A stretch of 64,000 bases of DNA, taken from Marinomonas agarivorans. GTDB taxonomy: Bacteria; Pseudomonadota; Gammaproteobacteria; Pseudomonadales; Marinomonadaceae. Within the stretch, counting starts at the first letter, position 1. Each line of letters opens with the position of its first letter. Position numbers and translations under genes: made by a program. Below the pieces are notes generated by a model. The model had not been told where the DNA came from and searched no databases. It worked only from the letters and a program-made list of their open reading frames with translations. Positions 8,139-20,457 of the stretch are shown piece by piece. Location of the stretch: positions 1 to 64,000 of the forward strand of contig NHNK02000015.1 in the NCBI GenBank assembly GCA_002173415.2, read 5' to 3'.

Positions 8139-9725
8139 TCAGGGATATTTTTCATCGGGTAAATTTGGCGGAGTTTCAAATGTGTGATACGGGGCAGGAG
8201 AAGGAACACTCCATTCCAAGCCTTTCGCTCCTTCCCAGCAAACGGCTTTTGCTTTTTTGCCGCCCTGAACACATTTAACAATCACAATCACAAATAGAAT
8301 TTGGGCGAAACCAAATAAAAAGCCGCCCATACTTGAAATCATATTGAAGTCAGCAAACTGCAAAGAGTAGTCCGGAATACGCCTTGGCATGCCAGCTAGA
8401 CCAACAAAATGCATAGGGAAAAAGGTTAAATTTAAACCTATAAAAGAACACCAAAAATGACATTTTCCTAAGAACTCGTCATACATGTACCCTGTCCATT
8501 TCGGTAACCAGTAATAGGTTGCCGCCATAATAGAAAATACTGCCCCTGGCACAAGAACGTAATGGAAATGAGCGACCACAAAGTAAGTATCGTGGTACTG
8601 AAAATCTGCTGGAGAAATAGCCAACATCAACCCAGAAAATCCGCCTATTGTAAATAACACAATAAACGCAATGGCAAACAGCATTGGTGTTTCAAATGTT
8701 AGTGAGCCTCTAAACATGGTTGCGACCCAGTTAAACACTTTTACGCCTGTTGGTACTGAGATCAGCATGGTGGCATACATAAAAAATAGTTCCCCCACTA
8801 ATGGCAGCCCTACAGTGAACATGTGATGTGCCCATACAGTAAATGACAACAGAGCGATGGAGGATGTGGCATAAACCATTGAAGGATAACCAAACAGTGG
8901 TTTGCGACTAAAAGTTGGGACAATCTGAGAGATAATACCAAATGCTGGCAAGATCATAATATACACTTCAGGATGACCAAAAAACCAAAACAAATGTTGA
9001 AACAAAACAGGATCACCGCCACCACCGGCATCAAAAAAACTGGTTCCAAAGTGGATATCTGTTAGCATCATTGTGACTGTACCGGCGAGCACTGGCATTA
9101 CAGCAATAAGCAAAAAAGCGGTAATAAGCCAAGTCCAGACGAAGAGAGGCATTTTCATGTAGGTCATTGCCGGTGCGCGCATATTCATGACAGTGACGAT
9201 GATATTAATAGCACCTAGAATGGAAGAAACTCCCGCCATATGCATTGCAAAGATGAAAAAAGTAACACTCGGTGGCGCATAAGTAGTTGACAGTGGCGCA
9301 TAGAATGTCCATCCAAAATTAGGTGCACCACCATCCATAAACAGTGACGACAACATCATGGTAAACGCGAAAGGTAAAATCCAAAAACTGAAGTTATTTA
9401 ATCTTGGCAATGCCATATCTGGTGCACCGATCATCATAGGCACCATCCAGTTTGCTAATCCAACAAAAGCCGGCATGACAGCACCAAATACCATAATTAA
9501 GCCATGCATGGTCGTCATCTGATTAAAAAACTCTGGTTGTACTACTTGTAAACCTGGTTCGACCAACTCCATACGGATAATCAACGCCATAGAACCGCCA
9601 ATAAAAAACATCAACAGGCTAAAAATAAGATACATGCTGCCAATATCTTTATGATTGGTGGTTAATATCCACCTCATAAGCCCTTTTTCTGGTCCGTGAT
9701 GTTCTGTCGCACTGATTGACGTCAT
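8139..9725 (-). CDS. coxA: Cytochrome c oxidase subunit I (aa3 type)
   Basis: The 528-residue catalytic subunit with about 12 helices. [14 protein letters not shown] contains the CuB His and the cross-linked Tyr, AHHMFTVG gives the paired CuB histidines, and [14 protein letters not shown] holds the ligands of the two hemes. The early [11 protein letters not shown] histidine matches the low-spin heme ligand. It reduces oxygen to water while pumping protons. The AAGGGG upstream and the 11-base gap from coxB support operon expression. Length and motifs are those of a complete A-type enzyme. Confidence 0.97.
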   Translation of the reverse strand: MTSISATEHHGPEKGLMRWILTTNHKDIGSMYLIFSLLMFFIGGSMALIIRMELVEPGLQVVQPEFFNQMTTMHGLIMVFGAVMPAFVGLANWMVPMMIGAPDMALPRLNNFSFWILPFAFTMMLSSLFMDGGAPNFGWTFYAPLSTTYAPPSVTFFIFAMHMAGVSSILGAINIIVTVMNMRAPAMTYMKMPLFVWTWLITAFLLIAVMPVLAGTVTMMLTDIHFGTSFFDAGGGGDPVLFQHLFWFFGHPEVYIMILPAFGIISQIVPTFSRKPLFGYPSMVYATSSIALLSFTVWAHHMFTVGLPLVGELFFMYATMLISVPTGVKVFNWVATMFRGSLTFETPMLFAIAFIVLFTIGGFSGLMLAISPADFQYHDTYFVVAHFHYVLVPGAVFSIMAATYYWLPKWTGYMYDEFLGKCHFWCSFIGLNLTFFPMHFVGLAGMPRRIPDYSLQFADFNMISSMGGFLFGFAQILFVIVIVKCVQGGKKAKAVCWEGAKGLEWSVPSPAPYHTFETPPNLPDEKYP

Positions 9726-9736
9726 CTTATTTCCCC

Positions 9737-10861
9737 TTACTTGTCTTTAAGCAAAGATTGAATATATTGAGGCGCAATAAGGTCACCTGTGTTATTTCCC
9801 CAAGCATTACGTTCATAGGTAATAACTGCGGCTAAATCAACAGCATTCAGTTGTGCTGCATAAGCCTGCATTGCCGTTCCAGCTTTACCATTTAAAACAA
9901 TATCGATATGGGCTTGTTGATCTTGCGTAGCAATAACACTGCCTTTTAATGCAGGGAAAGCAGGAGAAATACCTTCTCCGTTAGGTTGGTGACAAGCAGC
10001 GCAATTAGTTTGGTAAACTTTCTCACCTTGCTCCATCAACTCTGCCATAGTCCAAACACGTGCAGCCGCTGCTTCTTGTTCTGCAATGATAGTTTTTTTA
10101 TCACTGACCCACACAAGATAATCTTCGTAAGGAACGGCTTTCACAACAATTGGCATAAAGCCATGGTCCTTACCACATAATTCAGCGCATTGACCACGAT
10201 AGATCCCTACTTCCTCGACTTGTGTCCAAGCTTCATTAATAAACCCTGGAATAGCGTCTTTTTTTACTGCAAATGCAGGTACCCACCATGAATGAATAAC
10301 ATCATTAGATGTGAGTAAAAAACGCACCTTTTTCCCAATAGGTATTACTAATGGTTCATCCACTTCTAACAGGTAGTTCGCATTTTTAACGGCGAGATTA
10401 CTTATTTGTTCTTTAGGTGTGGCAAGGTTACTAAAAAAAGCAAGATCTTCACTTAAATATTGATACTGCCATTTCCATTGATAGCCTGTCACTTGGATAT
10501 CAATATCAGATTCCTTCGTGTCATACATATCAATTAATGTTGCTGTCGCCGGTACCGCCATGGCGATTAGGATAAAAATAGGAATGATAGTCCACAGCAA
10601 TTCAATGGTTGTATTCTCATGAAATTGTGCTGCTTTTGCTCCTGCTGATTTTCTGTGATGGATAATCGACCACAACATAACGCTAAAAACAACAACAGCA
10701 ATAGCTACACAAATCCAAAAAATTTGCATATGCAAAGAATAAACTGACCGGCTTACATCTGTTACGCCTTCAGTCATATTGACAGCCCAATCGGCTAAAG
10801 ATAATCGAGGTAGAAATGTAATAACGAATAAAAATACACTAGCAACGATTTTAGCTAACAT
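9737..10861 (-). CDS. coxB: Cytochrome c oxidase subunit II with fused C-terminal cytochrome c domain
   Basis: About 374 residues: a leader and two membrane helices, the CuA cupredoxin domain ([14 protein letters not shown], with both Cys, the His and the Met), then a single-heme cytochrome c domain (CAACHQ, followed by a later candidate Met ligand in AMQAYA). This caa3-like arrangement lets the subunit accept electrons through its own heme c before CuA. I prefer the ATG at 10861 because AGGGAG lies six bases upstream; an in-frame ATG at 10882 is possible. It is the first gene of the oxidase operon. Confidence 0.95.
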   Translation of the reverse strand: MLAKIVASVFLFVITFLPRLSLADWAVNMTEGVTDVSRSVYSLHMQIFWICVAIAVVVFSVMLWSIIHHRKSAGAKAAQFHENTTIELLWTIIPIFILIAMAVPATATLIDMYDTKESDIDIQVTGYQWKWQYQYLSEDLAFFSNLATPKEQISNLAVKNANYLLEVDEPLVIPIGKKVRFLLTSNDVIHSWWVPAFAVKKDAIPGFINEAWTQVEEVGIYRGQCAELCGKDHGFMPIVVKAVPYEDYLVWVSDKKTIIAEQEAAAARVWTMAELMEQGEKVYQTNCAACHQPNGEGISPAFPALKGSVIATQDQQAHIDIVLNGKAGTAMQAYAAQLNAVDLAAVITYERNAWGNNTGDLIAPQYIQSLLKDK

Positions 10862-10998
10862 CCAACACTCCCTACTTATCATTCTTCTAATAGGAGAGTA
10901 ATGAAAATAACGAGCGCCACACTGCCCTTAAGCGCTAGCTATTTCAATACGTCTTATAAAAAGTATAGAAAGGAATTTTAAAAGCGCCAGAATAATGT

Positions 10999-11181
10999 TT
11001 AAAAAGCAACCAGATAGTTAACAATTAATACCAAGCACAACACAAAAAGCACAACCAAAATGATGCCAGTGATAATGTAGGGTAAAGGCGTTTGAGCCTG
11101 AAAGTCCAGCTGACGATTCTTTTCACTTTGCACACCAATAAAAGCCGCCAATACAGCCTTAATAACCTGCCATAAACGCAT
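10999..11181 (-). CDS. DUF2970-like small membrane protein
   Basis: A 60-residue protein (66 if the upstream ATG at 11199 is used) with an N-terminal amphipathic segment (LWQVIKAVLAAFIGVQSEKNRQLDF) and a single C-terminal membrane helix (ITGIILVVLFVLCLVLIVNYL). This plan and the IGVQSxxNRxxDF motif match DUF2970. The function of the family is unknown. It lies upstream of coxB on the same strand, separated by ~140 bases that probably hold the oxidase promoter. Start choice is uncertain because neither ATG has a strong ribosome binding site. Confidence 0.7.
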   Translation of the reverse strand: MRLWQVIKAVLAAFIGVQSEKNRQLDFQAQTPLPYIITGIILVVLFVLCLVLIVNYLVAF

Positions 11182-11255
11182 CTTGTTCCCCAATAACATA
11201 CCGTCCCAAAAAGTGTGTCTACAATTGTCGTCTTAATTAATAAAGCATAGCCAAT

Positions 11256-11286
11256 AAAAAAGCCCCTGTAACAACAGAGGCTTTTG
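11256..11286 (-). terminator. Rho-independent terminator after sucD
   Basis: Arms 11261-11269 and 11274-11282 pair over nine base pairs (one G-T) around a four-base loop. On the minus strand the stem is followed by six T residues. It lies ~25 bases after the sucD stop and ends the long sdh-suc gene block. Confidence 0.85.
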
Positions 11287-11310
11287 GAAGTAAAAACAGG
11301 TGGGTTTACA

Positions 11311-12183
11311 TTACCAACCTGTAATCTCTTTTAATGCATCACCGATATCAGCTAAAGAACGAACGGTTTTTACACCTGCATCTTCTAATGCAGCGAACTT
11401 CTCAGCAGCAGTACCTTTACCACCAGAAATAATGGCACCAGCGTGACCCATGCGCTTACCAGCAGGTGCTGTTACACCAGCAATGTAAGAAACAACAGGT
11501 TTAGTCACATTTGCTTTGATGTAAGCAGCCGCTTCTTCTTCTGCTGTTCCGCCAATTTCACCAATCATAACGATTGCTTCAGTTTTTGGATCATTTTGGA
11601 ACATTTCCAAAACATCAATAAAGTTAGTACCAGGGATTGGATCACCACCGATACCAACACAAGTTGACTGGCCAAAACCTGCATCCGTTGTTTGTTTTAC
11701 AGCTTCATAAGTTAGCGTACCAGAGCGAGAGACGATGCCCACTTTACCTGGCAAGTGGATGTGGCCTGGCATGATACCAATTTTACATTCACCTGGTGTA
11801 ATCACACCTGGGCAGTTAGGGCCGATTAAACGTACACCTAATTCGTCACAGCGAACTTTACAGTCAAGCATATCAAGAGTTGGAATGCCTTCTGTAATAC
11901 AAACAATCAGTTTAATACCACCATTTGCTGCTTCCAAAATTGAGTCTTTACAGAAAGGAGCTGGAACATAGATAACAGATGCTTCAGCACCAGTTGCTTC
12001 TACTGCTTCTTTTACTGTGTTAAAAACAGGCAAACCTAAATGAGTTTGACCACCTTTACCTGGTGTTACACCACCAACCATTTTTGTACCATAAGCAATT
12101 GCTTGCTCAGAGTGGAAAGTACCCTGACCACCAGTGAAACCTTGGCAGATTACTTTAGTATCTTTATTAATTAAAACAGACAT
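11311..12183 (-). CDS. sucD: Succinate-CoA ligase subunit alpha
   Basis: The 290-residue alpha subunit binds CoA in an N-terminal Rossmann domain ([18 protein letters not shown]) and carries the phosphorylated histidine in [14 protein letters not shown] (~247-260). The [12 protein letters not shown] segment is also typical. It forms the ADP-forming ligase with SucC, making ATP from succinyl-CoA. Its start shares one base with the sucC stop, so the two subunits are translationally coupled. The terminator follows. Confidence 0.97.
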   Translation of the reverse strand: MSVLINKDTKVICQGFTGGQGTFHSEQAIAYGTKMVGGVTPGKGGQTHLGLPVFNTVKEAVEATGAEASVIYVPAPFCKDSILEAANGGIKLIVCITEGIPTLDMLDCKVRCDELGVRLIGPNCPGVITPGECKIGIMPGHIHLPGKVGIVSRSGTLTYEAVKQTTDAGFGQSTCVGIGGDPIPGTNFIDVLEMFQNDPKTEAIVMIGEIGGTAEEEAAAYIKANVTKPVVSYIAGVTAPAGKRMGHAGAIISGGKGTAAEKFAALEDAGVKTVRSLADIGDALKEITGW

Positions 12184-13349
12184 TATTTGCCCTCCGCAGC
12201 TTTAACAACTTGGACAGCCGCATCTTTAAGACTGGAAGCCGCAATGATATCAAGACCAGATTTCGCTAGAACGTCACGACCCAGCTCAGCGTTTGTACCT
12301 TCAAGACGTACAACAACAGGGACTTTTACGCCCACTTCTTTCACTGCGCCTATGATGCCTTCTGCAATCATGTCACAGCGAACAATACCACCGAAGATGT
12401 TCACTAAAACTGCTTTCACATTGTCGTCAGACAGGATGATTTTGAATGCTTCCGATACACGCTCTTTCGTTGCGCCACCGCCAACATCAAGGAAGTTTGC
12501 AGGTTTGCCACCGTGTAGGTTAACAATATCCATGGTTCCCATTGCAAGGCCAGCACCATTTACCATGCAACCAACATTACCGTCTAACGCTACATAGTTT
12601 AGCTCGAATGATGCGGCGTGCGCTTCGCGAGCGTCTTCTTGAGAAGGGTCATGGAACTCTTGCATTTTCTTCTGACGGTATACGGCATTACTATCAATAT
12701 TGATCTTACCGTCTAAGCAGTGCAAGTTGCCTTCTTCAGTAATAACAAGCGGATTGATTTCCAATAGTGCAAAATCAAAGTCATGGAACATTTGCGATAA
12801 ACCAAGGAATATTTTGGTGAATTGCTTAGTTTGTGTTGGGTTTAAGCCCATTTTGAACGCAAGTTCACGTGCTTGGTAAGGCTGAGCACCAACAAGAGGA
12901 TCAATCTCAGCTTTGTGAATCAATTCTGGCGTTTCTTCAGCCACTTTTTCAATTTCCACACCACCTTCTGTTGATGCCATGAAAACAACTCGACGTGTAC
13001 CACGGTCAACAACTGCGCCAAGATACAATTCGTTGGCAATATCAGTGCAAGATTCAACAAGAATTTTTGCTACTGGCTGACCATTTTCGTCAGTTTGATA
13101 AGTAACAAGATTTTTACCTAGCCATTGCTTGGCGAAATCAGCTACTTCATCATGGGTTTTAACAAGTTTTACACCACCTGCTTTACCACGTCCGCCAGCA
13201 TGTACTTGAGCTTTAACCACCCACATATCGCCGCCGATTTTTTTAGCTGCTTCTACCGCCTCTTCTGGCGTGTCGCACGCATACCCTTTTGATACTGGCA
13301 GGTCATATTCAGCAAAAAGCTGCTTAGCCTGATATTCATGTAGGTTCAT
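12183..13349 (-). CDS. sucC: Succinate-CoA ligase subunit beta
   Basis: The 388-residue ATP-grasp subunit begins [22 protein letters not shown], the standard family start. The nucleotide-binding segment ([19 protein letters not shown]) and the C-terminal [16 protein letters not shown] and [11 protein letters not shown] motifs are intact. It forms the heterotetramer with SucD in the TCA cycle. The gene is preceded by a 114-base gap holding a large palindrome, so it may have its own expression level relative to lpd. Confidence 0.97.
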   Translation of the reverse strand: MNLHEYQAKQLFAEYDLPVSKGYACDTPEEAVEAAKKIGGDMWVVKAQVHAGGRGKAGGVKLVKTHDEVADFAKQWLGKNLVTYQTDENGQPVAKILVESCTDIANELYLGAVVDRGTRRVVFMASTEGGVEIEKVAEETPELIHKAEIDPLVGAQPYQARELAFKMGLNPTQTKQFTKIFLGLSQMFHDFDFALLEINPLVITEEGNLHCLDGKINIDSNAVYRQKKMQEFHDPSQEDAREAHAASFELNYVALDGNVGCMVNGAGLAMGTMDIVNLHGGKPANFLDVGGGATKERVSEAFKIILSDDNVKAVLVNIFGGIVRCDMIAEGIIGAVKEVGVKVPVVVRLEGTNAELGRDVLAKSGLDIIAASSLKDAAVQVVKAAEGK

Positions 13350-13406
13350 TTGTTTTTCCGCTCATCTTTTAATGATTGATGTGATCTACCCATTGATAGA
13401 TAGAAA

Positions 13407-13450
13407 TGTCAGATAAACAACTACTTAATTAAGCAGTTGTTTATCTGACA
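13407..13450. repeat. 44-bp near-perfect palindrome between lpd and sucC
   Basis: Arms 13407-13422 and 13435-13450 are exact 16-bp inverted repeats. Inside them one A-C mismatch is followed by a further five complementary pairs with no loop at the centre. No long T-run follows on either strand, so it is not a standard terminator. It could be an mRNA processing or partial attenuation hairpin that sets the sucCD/lpd ratio, or a two-fold protein site. Confidence 0.8.
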
Positions 13451-13463
13451 AACCGAATAGTTT

Positions 13464-14972
<1,509 letters not shown>

Positions 14973-15060
14973 CTACTCACTCAATTTATAATTACTTAGT
15001 TGCTTTACTCTATTACTTTTTACTTACTTTCACGCTAAGGTTTTTACTCGACGAAAAGTA

Positions 15061-16557
15061 TTAAATTTCTAGTAATAGACGCGCTGGATCCTCTAGTAAT
15101 TCTTTTACGGTAACCAAAAATTGTACTGCTTCTTTACCATCAATCATACGGTGATCATATGACAGAGCTAAGTACATCATCGGCTGAATAACAACTTGTC
15201 CATCCACTGCCATTGGTCGATCTTGGATTTTGTGCATTCCCAAAATAGCCGTTTGAGGTGGGTTTAGAATTGGCGTAGACATGAGTGATCCGAAAGTACC
15301 ACCATTAGTAATGGTAAACGTACCACCCTGCATGTCTTCAATACCAAGTTTGCCTTCACGACCACGTATCGCAAAGTCCATAATGTTACTTTCGATATCA
15401 GCCAAGCCCATCGCTTCTGTATTTCTTAGCACGGGAACCATTAGACCACGATCTGTTGATACGGCAACCCCAATGTCTTGGTAACCATGATAAACCATAT
15501 CATTGCCATCAATTGAGGCATTTACTGCAGGGAAACGTTTTAACGCTTCTGTTGCCGCTTTTACAAAGAAAGACATGAAACCTAACTTAGTTCCGTTGTG
15601 CTTCTTCATAAATACGTCTTTGTATTTTTTACGTAATTCCATTACTGGCCCCATATTAACCTCGTTATACGTGGTTAGCATGGCGGCTGTTTGCTGTGCT
15701 TCAACTAGGCGTTTTGCAATTGTTGCGCGTAAACGTGTCATAGGAACACGTTTTTCAACTCGACCATCAGCTGAAAGCGGCATTGCTGCTGGCGCTGCTG
15801 GACTTACTGGAGCAGAAGGCGCTGTGTTCTGTTTTGCAGCTTCAACATCTTCTTTAGTAATACGTCCGCCTTTGCCCGTACCTTTAACTTGCGCTGTTGT
15901 TAGCCCAGCTTCAGCAAGTGCTTTTCTCGCCGCTGGTCCTGCGACTCCATCTTCACCATCGACATCATCCGTCACTGGTGCTGTTGTTGGCGCGTCGGCT
16001 TTTGCCGTAGTTCCTGCGGCACCAGCTAAGAAAGCGCCTAAAATTTGAGCACTTTGAACCGTGTCACCTTCTGCAGCTAAAATAGTGCCTATTGTACCCG
16101 CAGCAGGCGCAACAACTTCAAGTACTACTTTATCAGTTTCAATATCAACTATGTGTTCGTCTCTTTCACACGCTTCACCTGGTTGTTTATGCCACGCAGC
16201 GACTGTGCCATCGGCAACAGATTCTGGAAATACAGGGGCTTTTATATCAACCGCTTCCGCATTCGAGGATACTGCAGGTGCACTATTTTGAGTTGGCTCA
16301 GAAGCGTCATTAGCTGCGGCACCTTCTTTAAATAATGCCAAAACTTCCGAACTTAAAACGACGTCACCCTCATTTTTATGGATAACTTCAATGACACCAT
16401 CAGCAGGTGCAACAACTTCCAATACAACTTTATCCGTTTCGATGTCGACAATATGCTCATCACGAGTACATGCTTCACCGGGTTGTTTATACCAAGTAGC
16501 AACCGTGCCATCGGCTACAGACTCAGGAAATACAGGTGCTTTAATCTCAATAGTCAT
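15061..16557 (-). CDS. sucB: Dihydrolipoyllysine succinyltransferase (E2o) with two lipoyl domains
   Basis: About 498 residues, longer than the usual ~400. Two tandem lipoyl domains (~5-75 and ~105-180) each carry the lipoylated lysine in [17 protein letters not shown] peripheral subunit-binding domain follows ([11 protein letters not shown]...[13 protein letters not shown]). The catalytic core ends with [13 protein letters not shown], which has the catalytic His. The linkers are rich in Ala, Pro and Thr. It transfers succinyl groups to CoA in the oxoglutarate dehydrogenase complex. The ATG at 16557 has AAAGG upstream. The duplicated lipoyl domain is uncommon for SucB; the order sucA-sucB-lpd and the succinyltransferase-like VADGTVATW start argue against it being a pyruvate E2. 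Confidence 0.92.
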   Translation of the reverse strand: MTIEIKAPVFPESVADGTVATWYKQPGEACTRDEHIVDIETDKVVLEVVAPADGVIEVIHKNEGDVVLSSEVLALFKEGAAANDASEPTQNSAPAVSSNAEAVDIKAPVFPESVADGTVAAWHKQPGEACERDEHIVDIETDKVVLEVVAPAAGTIGTILAAEGDTVQSAQILGAFLAGAAGTTAKADAPTTAPVTDDVDGEDGVAGPAARKALAEAGLTTAQVKGTGKGGRITKEDVEAAKQNTAPSAPVSPAAPAAMPLSADGRVEKRVPMTRLRATIAKRLVEAQQTAAMLTTYNEVNMGPVMELRKKYKDVFMKKHNGTKLGFMSFFVKAATEALKRFPAVNASIDGNDMVYHGYQDIGVAVSTDRGLMVPVLRNTEAMGLADIESNIMDFAIRGREGKLGIEDMQGGTFTITNGGTFGSLMSTPILNPPQTAILGMHKIQDRPMAVDGQVVIQPMMYLALSYDHRMIDGKEAVQFLVTVKELLEDPARLLLEI

Positions 16558-16590
16558 TTTAAAACCTTTCATTTTCTGACAAATGTGTCA

Positions 16591-19428
16591 TTAACCTGAA
16601 ATTGCGTCGTTTACCAACGCTTCTTGTTCTTCAACATGAACTGACATATAACCAGCAGCAGGTGCTGCAGAAGAAATACGACCAGCAAAACGAATTTTTA
16701 AGTTCGGGTAAAGAGCCTCTAATACTCTGTTCATTCGATGACGATTAGCATGCCAAGCCCCTTGGTTTTTCGGTTCTTCTTGACACCATATTAACGTTTC
16801 AACATTTTTGTATGGCGCTAATATTTCTTCAAAATCCTTATATGGGAAAGGATAAAGCTGCTCTAGACGAATGATTGCAACATCTTTTTCATCTAATTCA
16901 TTCCGACGATTGATTAATTCGTAGTAAATTTTACCGCTACAAAGAACCAATCGCTTAACTTTTGTTGGTTCAACCAATGGTTCAGGCTCTGGTAAAACGG
17001 TCTTAAAGCTACCTTCTGTTAAATCCTCTATCGTCGAAATAGCTTGTTTGTGACGAAGCAAACTCTTAGGCGATAAAATTATTAAAGGTCGACGCATTGG
17101 CCGAATCGCTTGTCTACGCAAAATATGGAAAATTTGTGCAGGTGTCGTTGGTAAGCAAACTTGTATATTAAATTCCGCACACAGCTGCATATAACGTTCA
17201 AGTCGAGCAGAAGAGTGTTCTGGCCCTTGACCTTCATAACCATGAGGAAGCAGCATAGTTAGCCCGCACAAACGTCCCCATTTATGCTCACCACTTGTAA
17301 TGAATTGATCTATTACAACTTGAGCGCCATTGGCAAAGTCACCAAATTGCGCTTCCCATATGACTAAGCCTTTTGGTGATGTCGTTGCATAACCATATTC
17401 GAATGCTAAAACAGCCTCTTCGGATAAGTAGGAATCATATAGGTCCAATGTTGCCTGATCTTCAGAAAGGTTTTTAAGAGGAGTATAGCTAGAGCCATCT
17501 TTCTGGTTGTGTATAACAGCATGTCTGTGTGAAAACGTACCTCGACCTGAATCTTGCCCTGTTAGACGAATTGGAAACCCTTCCTCTAACAAGCTCGCAA
17601 AAGCCATTGTTTCGGCATATCCCCAGTTGATTGGTAAAGCCCCTGCCGTCATTTTCTCCCTATCTTCATAAATTTTTTGCACTTGACGCTGAACAACAAT
17701 GCCATCAGGGATAGTGACTGTTTTCTTGGCAAGTTTCTTAAATTCTGCCATCGGATATCTTGTATCTGCGGGGTCAGTCCACTCAGCACCTAGATAAGGA
17801 GACCAGTCAACAAACATACCGGATTGAGGTTCTAATACGAGACTCTTAGATACATGACGGGCGTTATCTAAATCTTCCCGGTTTTCATCAACCATTTTTT
17901 TCGCTTCGGCCTCTGACACAACATTTTGCTGAATCAGTTTTTCTGCATACAAGGTCCGTGTTGTTTTCAGCTTATTGATGACTTTGTACATAAGTGGCTG
18001 AGTACCAGAAGGTTCATCTGTTTCATTATGCCCACGACGGCGATAACAAACTAAATCAATCACTACGTCTCGACCAAATTCATATCGATAATCTAAGGCT
18101 AGCTGGGTAACAAATAATACCGCATCTGGGTCATCACCATTCACATGAAATATTGGTGCTTGAACCATTTTCGCAACATCTGTGCTGTATTGCGTTGAAC
18201 GAACATCTTCTTGACGATGAGTTGTAAAACCCACTTGGTTGTTCACGACAATATGAACGGTTCCTCCTGTATGAAAACCTCGTGTCTGAGACATCTGAAA
18301 GGTTTCCATTACCACACCTTGACCGGCAAAAGCAGAATCTCCGTGAATAGAAATGGGGACAACTGCCTTTCGATCTGTGTCATGACGTCTATCTTGACGG
18401 GCTCGGACTGAACCTTCAACAACAGGTGAAACTATTTCTAAATGTGATGGGTTGAATGAGAGAGCAATATGAACTTCTCCGCCGTCAGTCATGACGTTTG
18501 AAGAGAAGCCTTGGTGATATTTAACATCACCAGAAGTATTAACGAGTTTCTTACCTTCAAACTCATCAAACAAATCTTTCGGGTTCTTACCTAATGTATT
18601 GACCAGAACATTCAAACGCCCCCTATGCGCCATGCCAATTACGACTTCTTTCGCTCCTAATGCACCTGAACGCTGTATCAGTTCATTCATCATAGGAATA
18701 AGGGATTCACCACCTTCCAAACCAAAACGTTTCGCGCCAGGGTAGCGACTACCGAGGTATTTTTCTAACCCTTCAGCTGCAGTTAAACGCTCAAGTAAAT
18801 TTTTACGTGTTTCATTTGAGTATTGAGGGTCTGAATAAACAGATTCAATTCGTTTTTGTAGCCAACGTCTTTCTTGTGTATCAACAATATACATGCATTC
18901 GTAGCCAATTGAGCCACAATAGGTTTTCTCTAAACCAGCAATAATATCCTTGAGTTTCATCACATCTTTTTGGAAGTACAAAGATCCGGTACTAAATTCT
19001 TCATCCAAGTCAGCCGCTGTCAGCTGGTGGAAGGCAATTTCTAAATCAGGAACATTATTTCTTTCTTGCAAACCTAGAGGATCAAGATTTGCGTGTTGAT
19101 GACCACGCATTCGGTAAGCGCTAATTAACTGTAGAACTTTGATTTGTTTTTGTTCATGTCCAGAACTAACTGAAGCAGAGGCAGGGGCCGGTTGAGTTCG
19201 AAATTTATTTTTACTTATTTGTAAGAATTGCTCTTGGATAACTGAATGAGGAACATCTGTCGAGTGTTGTTCGCTAATACGAGGTAGCTGATCAAAACAT
19301 TTACGCCACTCTTCAGAAACAGAGTTGGGATCAACAAGATAACTTTCAAATAAACCTTCAACATACTCAAGATTGCCTCCTGAGAAATGCGAAGTACCCC
19401 ATAACAGTTCCATTAAACTTTCATGCAT
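16591..19428 (-). CDS. sucA: 2-oxoglutarate dehydrogenase E1 component
   Basis: The 945-residue thiamin-diphosphate enzyme decarboxylates 2-oxoglutarate and succinylates the E2 lipoyl arm. The short N-terminal segment (LWGTSHFSGGNLEYVEGLFESYL) binds the complex. GMAHRGRLNVLVN and the GDSAFAGQGVV thiamin motif, and the GRGTFSHRHAV and LPHGYEGQGPEHSSAR segments of the transketolase-like half, are present. Length is normal. It follows sdhB after ~310 bases that contain a hairpin, so it may be transcribed both from its own promoter and by read-through. Confidence 0.97.
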   Translation of the reverse strand: MHESLMELLWGTSHFSGGNLEYVEGLFESYLVDPNSVSEEWRKCFDQLPRISEQHSTDVPHSVIQEQFLQISKNKFRTQPAPASASVSSGHEQKQIKVLQLISAYRMRGHQHANLDPLGLQERNNVPDLEIAFHQLTAADLDEEFSTGSLYFQKDVMKLKDIIAGLEKTYCGSIGYECMYIVDTQERRWLQKRIESVYSDPQYSNETRKNLLERLTAAEGLEKYLGSRYPGAKRFGLEGGESLIPMMNELIQRSGALGAKEVVIGMAHRGRLNVLVNTLGKNPKDLFDEFEGKKLVNTSGDVKYHQGFSSNVMTDGGEVHIALSFNPSHLEIVSPVVEGSVRARQDRRHDTDRKAVVPISIHGDSAFAGQGVVMETFQMSQTRGFHTGGTVHIVVNNQVGFTTHRQEDVRSTQYSTDVAKMVQAPIFHVNGDDPDAVLFVTQLALDYRYEFGRDVVIDLVCYRRRGHNETDEPSGTQPLMYKVINKLKTTRTLYAEKLIQQNVVSEAEAKKMVDENREDLDNARHVSKSLVLEPQSGMFVDWSPYLGAEWTDPADTRYPMAEFKKLAKKTVTIPDGIVVQRQVQKIYEDREKMTAGALPINWGYAETMAFASLLEEGFPIRLTGQDSGRGTFSHRHAVIHNQKDGSSYTPLKNLSEDQATLDLYDSYLSEEAVLAFEYGYATTSPKGLVIWEAQFGDFANGAQVVIDQFITSGEHKWGRLCGLTMLLPHGYEGQGPEHSSARLERYMQLCAEFNIQVCLPTTPAQIFHILRRQAIRPMRRPLIILSPKSLLRHKQAISTIEDLTEGSFKTVLPEPEPLVEPTKVKRLVLCSGKIYYELINRRNELDEKDVAIIRLEQLYPFPYKDFEEILAPYKNVETLIWCQEEPKNQGAWHANRHRMNRVLEALYPNLKIRFAGRISSAAPAAGYMSVHVEEQEALVNDAISG

Positions 19429-19737
19429 TCAGGCTCACCCTTTAAATTCGAACTGACTTCTTTTATAAACTAAATAGCTATGGTTCTGTAAATATCTATT
19501 TGGTAACTAAAAATTTGGCAACTACCAATAAGCTGACGCAATATAGCTATTATTTTAAATTACATAGCTACTTTAACTGATAATCACCTTACTAATTTCC
19601 CTTTAACTGTTAAATTCAAAAGCAGAGAACACGACATTCTCTGCTTCAATGTATTTAACAACTCGAATCGGTAAAATATATTATATTCTACCTTTTCATT
19701 GATTTTCATCCGTAAAAACCCTTATTACAACAAGTAA
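19429..19737. other. Intergenic region sdhB-sucA
   Basis: About 310 AT-rich bases. Apart from the hairpin near 19620-19646 I recognise no gene. The sucA promoter is probably here but I cannot place it with confidence. Confidence 0.5.
19611..19646 (-). terminator. Hairpin after sdhB (probable partial terminator)
   Basis: Arms 19620-19629 and 19637-19646 pair perfectly around a seven-base loop. On the minus strand the stem is followed by a TTT-G-A-A-TTT tract. It lies ~90 bases after the sdhB stop and before sucA, so it may reduce read-through from sdh into suc. Confidence 0.55.
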
Positions 19738-20442
19738 TTAAGTTGCTCTTTGCAACAGCATCGAACGGATATTACCAATTGCTTTAGTCGGGTTAAGCCC
19801 CTTAGGGCATACGTTGACACAATTCATGATGCCATGACAACGGAATACACTGAATGGATCATCTAGCTCTGCTAAACGTTCTTGTGTCGCGGTATCACGA
19901 CTATCAATCAAGAATCGATAAGCTTGTAATAGTCCTGATGGGCCTACAAATTTATCTGGATTCCACCAGAAAGAAGGGCAAGCTGTTGAACAGCAAGCAC
20001 ACAAAATACACTCATAAAGTCCATCCAGCTTCTCACGCTCCTCAGGAGTCTGTAGACGTTCGATTGCAGGGGCTGGATTATCATTTACCAAATAAGGACG
20101 TATTTTTTCATACTGCTTATAGAACTGGCTCATATCAACAACAAGGTCTCGCACTACAGGAAGTCCTGGCAAAGGGCGCAATACCAGTTTATTTTTCTTA
20201 ACTACGGCTGACATTGGTGTAATACACGCAAGACCATTTTTACCATTCATGTTCATGCCATCAGAGCCACAAACACCTTCACGGCAAGAACGACGATAGG
20301 AAATTGTGGAGTCTTGCTCCTTCATAAGATTCAAAACATCGAGCACCATCAGGTCTTTGCCTTCGGGCAAATTAACTTCGACATCTTGCATATAAGGAGC
20401 GTCATCCACTTCTGGATTGTAGCGATAAATACTAACTAACAT
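19738..20442 (-). CDS. sdhB: Succinate dehydrogenase iron-sulfur subunit
   Basis: The 234-residue subunit holds three FeS centres. The [2Fe-2S] ligands are in CREGVCGSDGMNMNG with a later Cys (GLAC), and the [4Fe-4S] and [3Fe-4S] ligands are in CILCACCSTACPSFWWN and CHGIMNCVNVCPKGLNP. It passes electrons from SdhA to quinone at the membrane anchor. The start is 15 bases after the sdhA stop. Confidence 0.97.
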   Translation of the reverse strand: MLVSIYRYNPEVDDAPYMQDVEVNLPEGKDLMVLDVLNLMKEQDSTISYRRSCREGVCGSDGMNMNGKNGLACITPMSAVVKKNKLVLRPLPGLPVVRDLVVDMSQFYKQYEKIRPYLVNDNPAPAIERLQTPEEREKLDGLYECILCACCSTACPSFWWNPDKFVGPSGLLQAYRFLIDSRDTATQERLAELDDPFSVFRCHGIMNCVNVCPKGLNPTKAIGNIRSMLLQRAT

Positions 20443-20457
20443 TATCTAAAAACTCCC

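Noticed and set aside
12187-12597. 136-codon plus-strand reading frame opposite sucC
   Set aside because: Antisense shadow of a biased, conserved gene; composition (Thr, Pro, Arg-rich) is typical of such shadows.
15503-16048. Long plus-strand reading frame (181 codons) opposite sucB
   Set aside because: It is Ala/Ser-rich shadow sequence produced by the codon pattern of sucB on the other strand, with no ribosome binding site or family resemblance.
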